Shown: piece by piece, positions 1 to 8,266 of the stretch
How the letters are laid out: every line of letters starts with the position of its first letter
How positions within the stretch are numbered: position 1 is the stretch's first letter
The notes under the pieces: generated by a model
What the model was told of the DNA's origin: nothing
What the model saw: the letters and a program-made list of their open reading frames with translations, nothing else
The model's database searches: none
Program-made: the position numbers and the translations under genes
Assembly: GCA_963732765.1 (NCBI GenBank)
Contig: CAVTAS010000003.1
Coordinates: 434,001 to 498,000 of the forward strand
DNA from: JANYHF01 sp963732765
Lineage (GTDB): Bacteria; Pseudomonadota; Alphaproteobacteria; Rhizobiales; Hyphomicrobiaceae
Length of the DNA stretch: 64,000 bases
Direction of reading: 5' to 3'

Positions 1-137
1 GCGAGGCAAGCCGGGAGGGTTCGAGAGATAGGGCGGGTCTGACTGAGCCTCAAGTAATCGGGGTCGGCAATGACTCCCTTCCCCTTTCTTGAGAAAGACC
101 GGAGGGGGCCGCCAACGGCTCGCGGTCCAGTTCGCGG

Positions 138-797
138 TTACCCCCGCAGCTGCCGCTCCATCAGCTCGCGGACAGCCGGATCGGCGAAATCGCGCACCGC
201 GATATGGGCGCCAAGATCGAGCAGCACGGCCGCGTCCAGCGAACTGGTCACGCCGACCAACGGGATCTGGGCCGCCACCGCAGCGCGTGCGCCCGAACGC
301 GCGTCCTCGAAAGCAATGGACCGGGCGGCCTTGGCGCCCAGCCGCTCCAGGCCATGCAGATAGGGCAGCGGATGCGGCTTGGAATGGGCGAGGTCGTCGG
401 CGCTGATCACGGCGGCAAAGCGCTTGCGCAGGCCGACCGCGTCCAGCACGGCGACGGCATTGGCCATCGGCGCGTTGGTCACCAGGGCGTATGTCACGCC
501 TTTGCGGTCGGCAAAGTCCAGCAGTTCGAGTGAGCCCTTGGCAGGTTTTGCGCCTGCGACCCGGCCCCGGTACACTTCCTCCTTGTGCGCCATGACCTTC
601 ATTCCCTCCGCCCGCGTCATGTGTGGCAGGAAGCTGACTGCGATTTCGGCGCTCGAATAGCCCATGATGCGCGCAGTATAGGCGGGCCGGTCGAGCGCCA
701 CGCCGTGGTCTGAAAGCACCTCCACGAAGGCCTCGAAATGTGTGTCCTCGGTATCGACCAGGGTGCCGTCGAGATCGAAGAGAAGGCCGGTGTCCAT
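138..797 (-). CDS. HAD-superfamily hydrolase (phosphoglycolate phosphatase/beta-phosphoglucomutase type)
   Basis: A cytoplasmic haloacid-dehalogenase-fold phosphatase of about 219 residues. The N-terminus carries the nucleophile motif DLDGTLVDTE (D-x-D), followed by a helical cap. A Ser/Thr motif II (VTNAP), a Lys near SKPHPLPY and a motif IV acidic pair (FEDARSGARAA) follow in the usual order. The start was set at the ATG directly before the DxD strand, because the longer reading frame only adds a proline-rich non-family extension. It is divergent from the GyrI-like gene, with about 105 bases between the starts. The substrate cannot be told from sequence; family members act on sugar phosphates or phosphoglycolate. 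Confidence 0.85.
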   Translation of the reverse strand: MDTGLLFDLDGTLVDTEDTHFEAFVEVLSDHGVALDRPAYTARIMGYSSAEIAVSFLPHMTRAEGMKVMAHKEEVYRGRVAGAKPAKGSLELLDFADRKGVTYALVTNAPMANAVAVLDAVGLRKRFAAVISADDLAHSKPHPLPYLHGLERLGAKAARSIAFEDARSGARAAVAAQIPLVGVTSSLDAAVLLDLGAHIAVRDFADPAVRELMERQLRG

Positions 798-902
798 GGG
801 CGCTGGGCTTTCGGTTGGTGGCGAGGGATAAAGGGCGGTATACCAGGGTTCGTCCGCACCTTGCGGCGGCATCCAGCCTCAGGCGCAGCAGAAGGTTTGA
901 TC

Positions 903-1361
903 ATGCCCGACGCCACATCCTGCAGCCTCGTGACGGCTCCCCGGAAACTGACAGCGACCATCAAGGGCGAGGTGCCTTATCCGCGCATGCGTGAGGCGCA
1001 TATGGCTGCGCGCGCCAAGCTGGTGTCCGCCCTGCCTGCGTTGAACGCAGGCAAGACCGGCTTGTTCGTGACCCGCACCGGCATGCCGACGGCGACCGGC
1101 CTCTACATGGAGATCGGCATCGAGGTCGAACGCGACTTCGCGCCCATCGGCGATGTCGTCCCCTCGGACCTGCCGGCGGGACGGGCGGCGCGTTACCAGC
1201 TGATCGGCGGGTTCGAGCAGCTGCCGCACACTTGGCCATTCCTGATCCGCTGGGTGAATGAGCAGGGGTTGACGCCAGCGGGAATCAACTGGGAGATCTA
1301 CGGCGAGACCGCGGCCGATCCCGCGCAGCAGGAAACCAACTTGTACGTGCTGCTGGCCTAG
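903..1361 (+). CDS. GyrI-like/AraC effector-binding domain protein
   Basis: A 152-residue stand-alone small-molecule-binding domain of the GyrI/SOUL-like type (as in the C-terminus of Rob and BmrR regulators), with no DNA-binding helix-turn-helix attached. Typical strands are seen: a first strand with TAPRKLTATIKGEV, a central GxYMEIGIEVERDF segment and a C-terminal WEIYGE strand. The ATG at 903 is preferred to upstream starts, which would run into the divergent HAD gene. It lies 9 bases before the SRPBCC gene on the same strand, so the two are probably co-transcribed. The ligand is unknown. Confidence 0.75.
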   Translation: MPDATSCSLVTAPRKLTATIKGEVPYPRMREAHMAARAKLVSALPALNAGKTGLFVTRTGMPTATGLYMEIGIEVERDFAPIGDVVPSDLPAGRAARYQLIGGFEQLPHTWPFLIRWVNEQGLTPAGINWEIYGETAADPAQQETNLYVLLA

Positions 1362-1370
1362 GAGTGAGAG

Positions 1371-1901
1371 ATGCTGACGACCATTGTGCTGCTCGCCGCA
1401 TTCGCCATCATGCTCTTGCTGGCCTTCATCGAAAGCCGGCCGAACAGCTTCGCGGTGACGCGCACGGCATCCATCAAGGCTTCGCCGGAAAAGATCTTCC
1501 CCCTGATCAACGACCTGAAGGCGATGAACAGCTGGAACCCGTTCAACGCCGGCGTGCCCGAGGACGCAAGCCGCTACAGCGCCCCGACCAACGGCCCGGG
1601 CGCAACATATGCCTGGGACGTCAAGGGGCGAGTGGGGGCGGGCAACATCGCGATCACGCAAAGCGTCCCGCATTCGCTGGTCTCGATGCAGCTCAATATG
1701 TTGAGGCCGTTCGCTGCGCAAAACGCGGTGACCTTCACGCTGCAGCCCGCCGGCCAGCACACCACCGTCACTTGGTCGATGAGTGGCGCCAACACGTTCA
1801 TGTCCAAACTGATGGGCCTCGTCATGAGTATGGACAGTATGATGGGCGGCATGTTCGAGAAGGGGCTGGCGGATCTGAAAGCTAAGGCGGAGCGTTCATA
1901 G
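1371..1901 (+). CDS. SRPBCC/START-fold protein with N-terminal membrane anchor
   Basis: A 176-residue protein with one N-terminal hydrophobic segment (about residues 2-20, rich in L/A/I), then a polyketide cyclase/START-like helix-grip domain. The SRPBCC features are the first strand plus ASPEKIFPLINDLKAMNSWNPF, the segment GPGATYAWDVKG, and the long C-terminal helix ending MFEKGLADLKAKAE. Such proteins bind hydrophobic ligands; no catalytic role is implied. A purine-rich ribosome-binding site (GGAGTGAGAG) lies just before the ATG. It follows the GyrI-like gene closely, a pairing of two ligand-binding folds seen in other proteobacteria. Confidence 0.8.
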   Translation: MLTTIVLLAAFAIMLLLAFIESRPNSFAVTRTASIKASPEKIFPLINDLKAMNSWNPFNAGVPEDASRYSAPTNGPGATYAWDVKGRVGAGNIAITQSVPHSLVSMQLNMLRPFAAQNAVTFTLQPAGQHTTVTWSMSGANTFMSKLMGLVMSMDSMMGGMFEKGLADLKAKAERS

Positions 1902-1932
1902 CCTTAGCCGATCCTTGCCTGCGGGAGCACTG

Positions 1933-2412
1933 ATGACCACGCAATCGATAGTCCGTCTGGTCCTGTGCCTCATCTTGTGCCTCGCCGTAGGCGGTGTGAC
2001 CGGCAGTGTCACGGCCTCGGAGATCGCGACCTGGTATGCGGGCTTGGTGCAGCCCTCCTGGACACCGCCCAATTGGGCCTTTCCAGTGGTCTGGACTGCG
2101 CTCTACATTCTGATGGGCATTGCCTTGTGGCTGCTCTGGGAGCGCGCCACGCCGGGCCGGGACCGCACCATCGCCATCGCGCTGTTCTTCGTGCAGCTGG
2201 CGCTCAACGCGGCCTGGTCGCCAGTGTTCTTCTCAGCGCATCGGACGGGCCTGGCGCTGGCAATCATCGTCGCACTGGTCATCACAATCGCGATCTTGAT
2301 CGGCTACGCGTTGCGCACACAGCGCACCGCCGCCTGGCTGCTGGTTCCCTACTTGCTTTGGGTGAGCTATGCGACAACGCTGAACGCCGGGATCGTGGCG
2401 CTCAATCCGTGA
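1933..2412 (+). CDS. tspO: TspO/MBR family integral membrane protein
   Basis: A 159-residue protein with five hydrophobic segments, the expected topology of the tryptophan-rich sensory protein/peripheral benzodiazepine receptor family. Family hallmarks are the Trp-rich segment WYAGLVQPSWTPPNW, then FPVVWTALYILMGIALWL, and the fourth-helix segment QLALNAAWSPVFF. In bacteria TspO binds porphyrins and modulates tetrapyrrole or stress regulation. A TTG 18 bases upstream is possible, but the ATG gives the usual N-terminus. It is on the same strand as the genes on either side; the 31-base gap to the upstream gene allows co-transcription. Confidence 0.92.
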   Translation: MTTQSIVRLVLCLILCLAVGGVTGSVTASEIATWYAGLVQPSWTPPNWAFPVVWTALYILMGIALWLLWERATPGRDRTIAIALFFVQLALNAAWSPVFFSAHRTGLALAIIVALVITIAILIGYALRTQRTAAWLLVPYLLWVSYATTLNAGIVALNP

Positions 2413-2485
2413 CCGGGGGCGCCTCACTGCCGCCACGGTCGGCCCGGCAGCTGCGGGCTGCCGTCACTGCCGGAGCTGCGCCGTC

Positions 2486-3895
2486 ATGTCAAATGGCCTC
2501 TACCCGTCCATCAGTCGCTTCATGGGCAGCCCGGCGTTCAAACTTGGGCTGATCACTTTTATCGTCCTGTTGCTGATCATTCCACCGTTCTTCATCATGG
2601 ACATGGTGGCTACGCGCGATATGCGTTCGCGCAACGTGGCCTCAGAGGTGGCGCAGAGCTGGGGTGGGCCCCAGAGTTTCGCCGGGCCGGTGCTGATCGT
2701 TCCGTTCACGGTCAGGCCGCAGCCGTTGCCGCCTGGAGCTGTTACCGAGCCGCCTCGGCCGGCGCCCGATCAGTTTGCGATTTTTCTGCCGGACCAGCTC
2801 GACATAAAGGCCAAGGCCAAGTCGCAGGTGCTGCACCGCGCGATTTATGAAGTGCCGGTATTCTCGACGGATTTGGCCGTTGCCGGCCGTTTCAGCGCGC
2901 CGGACATGGGCTTGATCGCAGGCGATATCACCGCCGTGCGTTGGAACGACGCCGTCTTCGCGCTGGCCGTGCCAGAACTGCGCGGGTTGAAACAGGCGAG
3001 CAATCTCAAAGTCAGCGGGCGCGGCGAGGCGGGGTTCGAGCCCAGCCTCGGACTGACGGCTAACATCGGCAGCGGACTCCATGTGCGTCTCGCCGACCTC
3101 AAGGGTGGCGCTCCGGGTATCCTGGCACCCCTTTCGTCCGCCCCGCTCGCTTTCGATTTCGACTTCACAGTGCGATTTACCGGCTCTGGCAGCCTCAACT
3201 TTGGCCCCGCCGGGCGGGAAACCACGGTCAGCCTCGCCTCCGATTGGCCTAGCCCGAGCTTCAACGGCAGCTTTCTCCCGGAGGAGCGCAGTGTCGACAC
3301 AACCGGCTTTACCGCCAACTGGCGCGTGCCGCATCTCGCCCGCTCGGTGCCCCAAGTTTGGGTTGCGACTGGCCCGGACATCAACCTCGCCCCGCTTATG
3401 AATTATCAGTTCGGCGTCAATCTCACGATTCCGGTGGATTTCTACGATCTGGTCATTCGCGCCATCCGTTATGCATCGATGTTCACCATCGGGAGCTTCA
3501 TGGCTGTGTTCATCATGGAGGCCTTGAGCGCCCAGCGGTTGCACCCGGTGCAGTATGTTTTCACCGGCGCCGCACTGCTGATGTTCTTCGTGCTGCTCTT
3601 GTCCTTGGCCGAACACATCGGCTTTGGCCCGGCCTACTGGCTCTCGGCCCTCGCCACCAGTCTGCTCATCGCCGGCTATGTTTGGCGCGCCATGGGCAGC
3701 GCGGCCAAAGGCGGCATCATGCTGGCGGTTCTTCTCATTCTCTATGGGCTGCTGTATCTCATTCTGCGACTCGAAGACTATGCGTTGCTGGCGGGGGCGA
3801 TCGCCGGTTTCGTGATGCTGGCCGCCGCTATGTTCCTGACCCTCGGCATCGACTGGTCCGGACGGAAAACGGTGGCCGCGCCCGCTGCCAAATGA
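2486..3895 (+). CDS. creD: CreD-like inner-membrane protein
   Basis: A 469-residue CreD (Cet) family membrane protein. One N-terminal helix (about residues 18-40) is followed by a periplasmic region of some 270 residues that contains the family signature GPQSFAGPVLIVPF. A cluster of about six C-terminal helices follows, including SMFTIGSFMAVFIMEAL and HPVQYVFTGAALLMFF. The length agrees with the family (about 450). In enterobacteria creD is controlled by CreBC and affects colicin tolerance and envelope integrity, but no two-component genes lie beside this copy. It ends 12 bases before sdhB on the same strand. Confidence 0.88.
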   Translation: MSNGLYPSISRFMGSPAFKLGLITFIVLLLIIPPFFIMDMVATRDMRSRNVASEVAQSWGGPQSFAGPVLIVPFTVRPQPLPPGAVTEPPRPAPDQFAIFLPDQLDIKAKAKSQVLHRAIYEVPVFSTDLAVAGRFSAPDMGLIAGDITAVRWNDAVFALAVPELRGLKQASNLKVSGRGEAGFEPSLGLTANIGSGLHVRLADLKGGAPGILAPLSSAPLAFDFDFTVRFTGSGSLNFGPAGRETTVSLASDWPSPSFNGSFLPEERSVDTTGFTANWRVPHLARSVPQVWVATGPDINLAPLMNYQFGVNLTIPVDFYDLVIRAIRYASMFTIGSFMAVFIMEALSAQRLHPVQYVFTGAALLMFFVLLLSLAEHIGFGPAYWLSALATSLLIAGYVWRAMGSAAKGGIMLAVLLILYGLLYLILRLEDYALLAGAIAGFVMLAAAMFLTLGIDWSGRKTVAAPAAK

Positions 3896-3907
3896 GGGAC
3901 GTCGACC

Positions 3908-4684
3908 ATGGTGCAATTAACGCTGCCGGCCAATTCCAAGATCGGCAAGGGCAAGACCTGGAACGCGCCCGCCGCGGGCAGCCAGAACGTCGAGTACCGG
4001 ATCTATCGTTGGAACCCGGAGGATGGGGAGAACCCGCGCGTCGATACCTACAACATCGACCGGCGCGACTGCGGCCCGATGGTCCTGGACGGCCTGATCA
4101 AGATCAAGAGCGAGATCGATCCCACACTGACATTCCGGCGCTCCTGTCGCGAGGGCATCTGCGGCTCGTGCTCGATGAACATCGATGGCGCCAACACGCT
4201 GGCCTGTCTCAAGGGCATGGATGAAGTAAAGGGGCCGGTGAAAGTCTACCCGCTGCCGCACTTGAAGGTGGTCAAAGACCTCGTGCCGGACCTCAGCGGC
4301 TTCTACGCCCAGCACCGCGCCATCGAGCCGTGGCTGAAGGCCGATACGCCGATGCCTGAGAAAGAGCGGCTGCAAACACCGGCGCAGCGCGAGAAAATGG
4401 ATGGGCTCTACGAGTGCATTCTGTGCGCCTGCTGCTCGACGTCGTGCCCCAGCTACTGGTGGAACCAGGATCGCTACTTGGGACCGGCCGCGCTGCTGCA
4501 GTCCTACCGCTGGTTATCGGATTCGCGCGATGAGGCGACCGGCGATCGGCTCGACGATCTGGAAGATCCGTTCAAGCTCTATCGCTGCCACACCATCATG
4601 AACTGCGCGCAGGCCTGCCCCAAGGGGCTGAACCCTGCCAAGGCGATCGCGAGCATCAAGAGGATGGAACAGGAGCGGGTGTAG
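3908..4684 (+). CDS. sdhB: Succinate dehydrogenase iron-sulfur subunit
   Basis: A full-length 258-residue iron-sulfur subunit of complex II (SdhB). It passes electrons from FAD in SdhA to ubiquinone on the inner face of the cytoplasmic membrane. The [2Fe-2S] ligands are in the CREGICGSC stretch plus a later Cys (LAC). The [4Fe-4S]/[3Fe-4S] ligands are in CILCACCSTSCP and CAQACPKGLNP. The N-terminal YRWNP and C-terminal family segments are intact. Unusually, sdhC, sdhD and sdhA are not upstream: creD precedes it by 12 bases and a VOC gene follows by 2 bases. The flavoprotein must be encoded elsewhere. Confidence 0.96.
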   Translation: MVQLTLPANSKIGKGKTWNAPAAGSQNVEYRIYRWNPEDGENPRVDTYNIDRRDCGPMVLDGLIKIKSEIDPTLTFRRSCREGICGSCSMNIDGANTLACLKGMDEVKGPVKVYPLPHLKVVKDLVPDLSGFYAQHRAIEPWLKADTPMPEKERLQTPAQREKMDGLYECILCACCSTSCPSYWWNQDRYLGPAALLQSYRWLSDSRDEATGDRLDDLEDPFKLYRCHTIMNCAQACPKGLNPAKAIASIKRMEQERV

Positions 4685-4686
4685 CG

Positions 4687-5076
4687 ATGTCCAGTCTCGA
4701 CCACATTGGCCTGCCGGTTTCCGATGTCGCGCGCGCCAAAGCGTTTTATGCAGCGGCGTTAGCCCCCCTCGGCATCACGCTGCTTCACACAGTGGCAGCA
4801 AGCGTGACGGGCTCATTCGACGTTCCCGGCTTTGGCAAGAACCAGAAACCCGACTTCTGGCTGTCCCAGAGCTCCAAGGTGACGCCGCCGCTGCATATCG
4901 CTTTTGCTGCCACCTCAAGGGCCGAGGTGGATGCGTTTTACGCTGCCGCCATGGCCGCCGGCGCCACCGACAACGGCCCTCCCGGTCTGCGGCCGATCTA
5001 TCATCCAGGTTACTACGGTGCGTTCGTGCTCGATCCCGACGGCCACAACATCGAAGCGGTGTGCCACACGGCCTAG
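4687..5076 (+). CDS. VOC family (glyoxalase/bleomycin-resistance fold) protein
   Basis: A 129-residue vicinal-oxygen-chelate fold protein with two beta-alpha-beta-beta-beta modules. It starts DHIGLPVSDVARAKAFY and ends YYGAFVLDPDGHNIEAV. Candidate metal ligands are His in the first strand and Glu in the last, as in other members. It begins 2 bases after the sdhB stop, so it is probably translated from the same message. The substrate is unknown. A strong inverted repeat just after its stop closes the transcription unit. Confidence 0.85.
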   Translation: MSSLDHIGLPVSDVARAKAFYAAALAPLGITLLHTVAASVTGSFDVPGFGKNQKPDFWLSQSSKVTPPLHIAFAATSRAEVDAFYAAAMAAGATDNGPPGLRPIYHPGYYGAFVLDPDGHNIEAVCHTA

Positions 5077-5085
5077 GCTGATCTT

Positions 5086-5125
5086 CTCCTCTCCCCTCAC
5101 GCGAAAGTGCGCAAGGGGAGAGGAG
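5086..5125. terminator. Hairpin between convergent genes (likely bidirectional terminator)
   Basis: A near-perfect inverted repeat with arms CTCCTCTCCCCT and AGGGGAGAGGAG and a loop of about 16 bases. It lies between the stops of the convergent VOC and PodJ-like genes. No long T-run follows, so terminator function is inferred from position. The arm sequence is related to the CTCTCCC palindromes found elsewhere in the window. Confidence 0.5.
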
Positions 5126-5148
5126 AGGCCTCGCCGAATCCGTGGCCT

Positions 5149-8046
5149 TTACCCTGCCAGCGCCTTAAGTTTCTCCTTCAGCGCATCGCTGATCTCGCCG
5201 GTGGCGGGCATGCCCGAGCGTTGTTCGAAGGTCCGGATGGCTTCGCGGGTCTGGCCGGTCAGGGTGCCGTCGAGGGTGCCGGGATCGTAGCCGAGTTCCG
5301 ACAGCATCTTCTGCACGGTGCCGATATCGCTGGCCGCCTTGTTGATCGGTGCTGGCTGCGCTTGGCCCATGCTCACGCCCATCGCGTCGGCGCTGTTGGC
5401 TTTGCGGTCCTGCGGTTTGGCGCGCCAGGCCTTGACCTCGGCGTCGACCTCGGTGGCCTTGGACGCCATCAGAGACTTGCGGATAGCGTCGCGCTGTTTG
5501 CCGGCGTCGGCGTCGCCGCGCGCTGCCGCGATCGAGAACCACTTGTAGGCCTTGCCAGCGTCCTTGCTCATTCCCAGGCCGTTCGCATTCAGCACAGCGA
5601 GATTGTACTGGCTGTCCTTCAGGCCAAAGCTGGCGGCCTGCTCGAACCATTTGGCGGCCTGGGGGTAATCTGGCGCGCCAGCCTGGGCCGTATAGAGCAC
5701 GGCGAGATTGTGCATGGCCTGCACGTTGCCGTGGTTGGCGCTGGCGCGATACCAATCCATGGCGCGGGCGGTATCGGGCGCGACGCCCTGTTCGCCCTTC
5801 TCGTGCAATACGCCGAGCTTGAATTCGGCCAGCGCCGATCCGGCCTTGGCCGATTGCTCGAACCAGTGTGCGGCCTTGACCGCATCACGTTCGACGCCAG
5901 TACCCTTCAAGAAGCGATCAGCAATCAGATAAGCGGCGGCCGGATCGCCGGCGAGCGCCGCGGTGCGCTGCGACAGCGGGGCGATGCTCGCGGGCAAGAC
6001 TTCAGCGCTTGCCCCGGTGCTGGCGGTTTCCACCATGGCGTCGGCAACTTGTTCAAGGCTGTTTCCGGCGCCCGCATCGGCCAGAGTGCTGGCGTTGGCG
6101 GCCGGTATCCCGTCAGGCGGCAGTGCGGAGGACTTTTCCAGCTTTGGTGTGGGTGCGACTGCTGCTGGCGCTGGCGAGGTCGACGGCTTGGACTTGGCTG
6201 CGGGCGCATCCGGCAAATCGGCCGGCATGTCGGGCACCATGCTCTGCTCGATGCTGACCTTAGGCGCCGGTTTGCGCATGGTCTTGACGTAAATCACGCC
6301 CAGGCTGAAGGCAGTCAGCACCAACATGGCCACCATGCCGAGCGGCGAGCGCAGCAGGCCGAAGATCCCAGCCGGTTTCGGGGCGGCGGTGGGGACAAAG
6401 CTGCGCAGATCGGGCGTCGCGGCGCGAATGGCTTCCGGAGCCGCCGCAGCCATCGAAGCTGCTGCCTTGGGCGCCGGCATTGGTGCTCCGGCTTGCGGCT
6501 GCGACGCGGCCATGGCGGCACGGCGGGCGGAGGCGATCAGGTCTTCGCGCGACATTGCCTGAGCCGCGACAGCTGGCTGCTCCTCTACGGCAAAGCTGCG
6601 GTCTTGGACCGGCAGCGCGGAATGAACGACGCGCGGACCCGTCGCAACCATCGGGGCTGCGGCCAGTGGGGCCATCATGGCCGGCATTTCCGCTTCCGGC
6701 TCCTCGATCGTCTCCATCGCGTCGATCCGGTGGTGCAGGTTCTGCACCAGGTCGCGGATGGATTCGAGCGCGCCATGTGAGCGTGTTTCCGATTCGCGCT
6801 GTTCGACGGCGCGGGACAGCAGCAGATTCTGGACGATGGCCAACTTCTCGGCCAGCTCGGGGTTCTCGCCCCTCAGGTTCATGGCGGCGATGACGCGGCC
6901 CTCGGCATGCTCGGCGGTCTTCTCGGCGATTTGCGGCAGATCCTGGCGTAGGCTGAGGATGGCCTCGTTGAGGTGGCCGAGCGTGTCGTTCATCGGGCCG
7001 ATCTGCGCCGCGCTGTTGGACAGGGCGCTGACGTTGGCCGACACGGCGCCGATGGCTTCGGACACCTTCTCATGCTCGGTCGTGAGCCGTTCCAGATCGC
7101 CGCGCAGCGCCTCGACGTGCGCAGCGACGGCGGTGATGACCGGGCTGTCGGCCGGTTGGGCGAGCGCCTGGTCGATCCTCTTTTCGGCCTGGGTCATGCG
7201 CTGGGTCAGTTCGTCGATGGATTTGTCGACGGCGAGCGAAGCTTCAATGACGGGGCTGGCAGTCAACGGCGCGGGAGCGTCAATGAGGTCGGCCGTTTTG
7301 GCGGCTGGTTTGGCGAGCGGCGGTGCAACCGGCTTGGCGGCGGGTACCGACCGCTCGGGCACACGCAGGGGCTTGGGTGCATAAGCCTCGACCAGCGCCG
7401 ACATGTCGAGAAAGTCGTTGTCGTCGTCCTGCGTCGGCGCGCTCTCGGCCGGCTGCAAGCGCGGTGGCAACAGCGCGCGGACCGGTGCGGGACGGGCGGC
7501 CAGCTTGGGCAGCCTCGCTGCGTCGGCATAGGACTGGGCAACCGACGCATAAATCATATCAAGCGAGGGAGCCGGTGCAACGTGCGGTCTGGCCGCTTCG
7601 GGTTGGGGCGGCGGCAACTGCCGCACAATGGGCTCAGCCGGGACGTCGTCTTCGGACGCAACACTTGCCTCGCGCAACGGCGCGCGGAACGGCTGTAGAG
7701 GCGAAGCGGCTTCGCGGCGATCTTCCAGCGCCAGCACCGGCTTTGCGGCGCCAGCGGGCGCGCGCACCACATGCTCGCGCGGCGGCTGTTCGGCGGGCGC
7801 TGCGGCGGCGACAGGTTCGGTCGCTGGCTGGCGCTCGGTGAGCAGGTTCAGGCGCGCGCGCAGATCGGCAAGCGCATTGCCCTGGCGCTGATCGCTTTGC
7901 GAAATCTCATTGGCAATCGACTGCAGAAGGGCCGCGATGGGCGCCTGATCGTCGCTGTGCACTGGCCCCAGTGGCAGCCTGTCGGGTGGCGGCAAGCGCT
8001 TGAGGCGGCCTTGCTGCTCTGCTCCGGTCTCTTTTGTCGTGGTCAT
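5149..8046 (-). CDS. PodJ-like polar localisation factor (coiled coil, TM, Sel1 repeats, peptidoglycan-binding)
   Basis: A 965-residue single-pass membrane protein with the domain order of alphaproteobacterial PodJ. The long cytoplasmic part (about 1-560) is rich in Ala/Pro and holds helical coiled-coil stretches (around 270-420). One transmembrane helix lies near 565-590. A periplasmic part has four Sel1-type repeats (about 695-830, with AAHWFEQSAKAG, AMDWYRASANHG, AAKWFEQAASFG and AYKWFSIAAARG). A C-terminal peptidoglycan-binding domain 1 follows (about 902-964). PodJ recruits polar organelle and division factors in Caulobacter and Agrobacterium. The start is the ATG giving MTTTKETGAEQQ; the longer frame runs into the divergent murJ promoter region. 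Confidence 0.82.
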   Translation of the reverse strand: MTTTKETGAEQQGRLKRLPPPDRLPLGPVHSDDQAPIAALLQSIANEISQSDQRQGNALADLRARLNLLTERQPATEPVAAAAPAEQPPREHVVRAPAGAAKPVLALEDRREAASPLQPFRAPLREASVASEDDVPAEPIVRQLPPPQPEAARPHVAPAPSLDMIYASVAQSYADAARLPKLAARPAPVRALLPPRLQPAESAPTQDDDNDFLDMSALVEAYAPKPLRVPERSVPAAKPVAPPLAKPAAKTADLIDAPAPLTASPVIEASLAVDKSIDELTQRMTQAEKRIDQALAQPADSPVITAVAAHVEALRGDLERLTTEHEKVSEAIGAVSANVSALSNSAAQIGPMNDTLGHLNEAILSLRQDLPQIAEKTAEHAEGRVIAAMNLRGENPELAEKLAIVQNLLLSRAVEQRESETRSHGALESIRDLVQNLHHRIDAMETIEEPEAEMPAMMAPLAAAPMVATGPRVVHSALPVQDRSFAVEEQPAVAAQAMSREDLIASARRAAMAASQPQAGAPMPAPKAAASMAAAAPEAIRAATPDLRSFVPTAAPKPAGIFGLLRSPLGMVAMLVLTAFSLGVIYVKTMRKPAPKVSIEQSMVPDMPADLPDAPAAKSKPSTSPAPAAVAPTPKLEKSSALPPDGIPAANASTLADAGAGNSLEQVADAMVETASTGASAEVLPASIAPLSQRTAALAGDPAAAYLIADRFLKGTGVERDAVKAAHWFEQSAKAGSALAEFKLGVLHEKGEQGVAPDTARAMDWYRASANHGNVQAMHNLAVLYTAQAGAPDYPQAAKWFEQAASFGLKDSQYNLAVLNANGLGMSKDAGKAYKWFSIAAARGDADAGKQRDAIRKSLMASKATEVDAEVKAWRAKPQDRKANSADAMGVSMGQAQPAPINKAASDIGTVQKMLSELGYDPGTLDGTLTGQTREAIRTFEQRSGMPATGEISDALKEKLKALAG

Positions 8047-8266
8047 GCGCGTCCCCTTGCCGGCTGTTGGCGCCCAACGGCGCGTAGGTCCTGACGCGGA
8101 GACGATTCGCGGACCCGTTAACGCGAGGGTGTCAGCCGGACGTAAACAGAGTGTTAATCGGCGGGTCCAGGTGGCCACCATGCCGCCTTGCTGTTGCGGC
8201 CGTGCTCGACTAGGCCTCGCCGGTCGCCCTGCCAGCTATCTGGCCAGCTATCCGAGAAGTCCGCTC

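Noticed and set aside
2642..3916. A 424-codon minus-strand frame opposite creD
   Set aside because: It is a shadow of creD; composition is Gly/His/Gln/Arg-rich without family features.
5107..6780. A 557-codon + strand frame opposite the podJ-like gene
   Set aside because: The minus-strand protein has clear Sel1 and peptidoglycan-binding domains; the + frame is Gly/His/Arg-rich shadow sequence.
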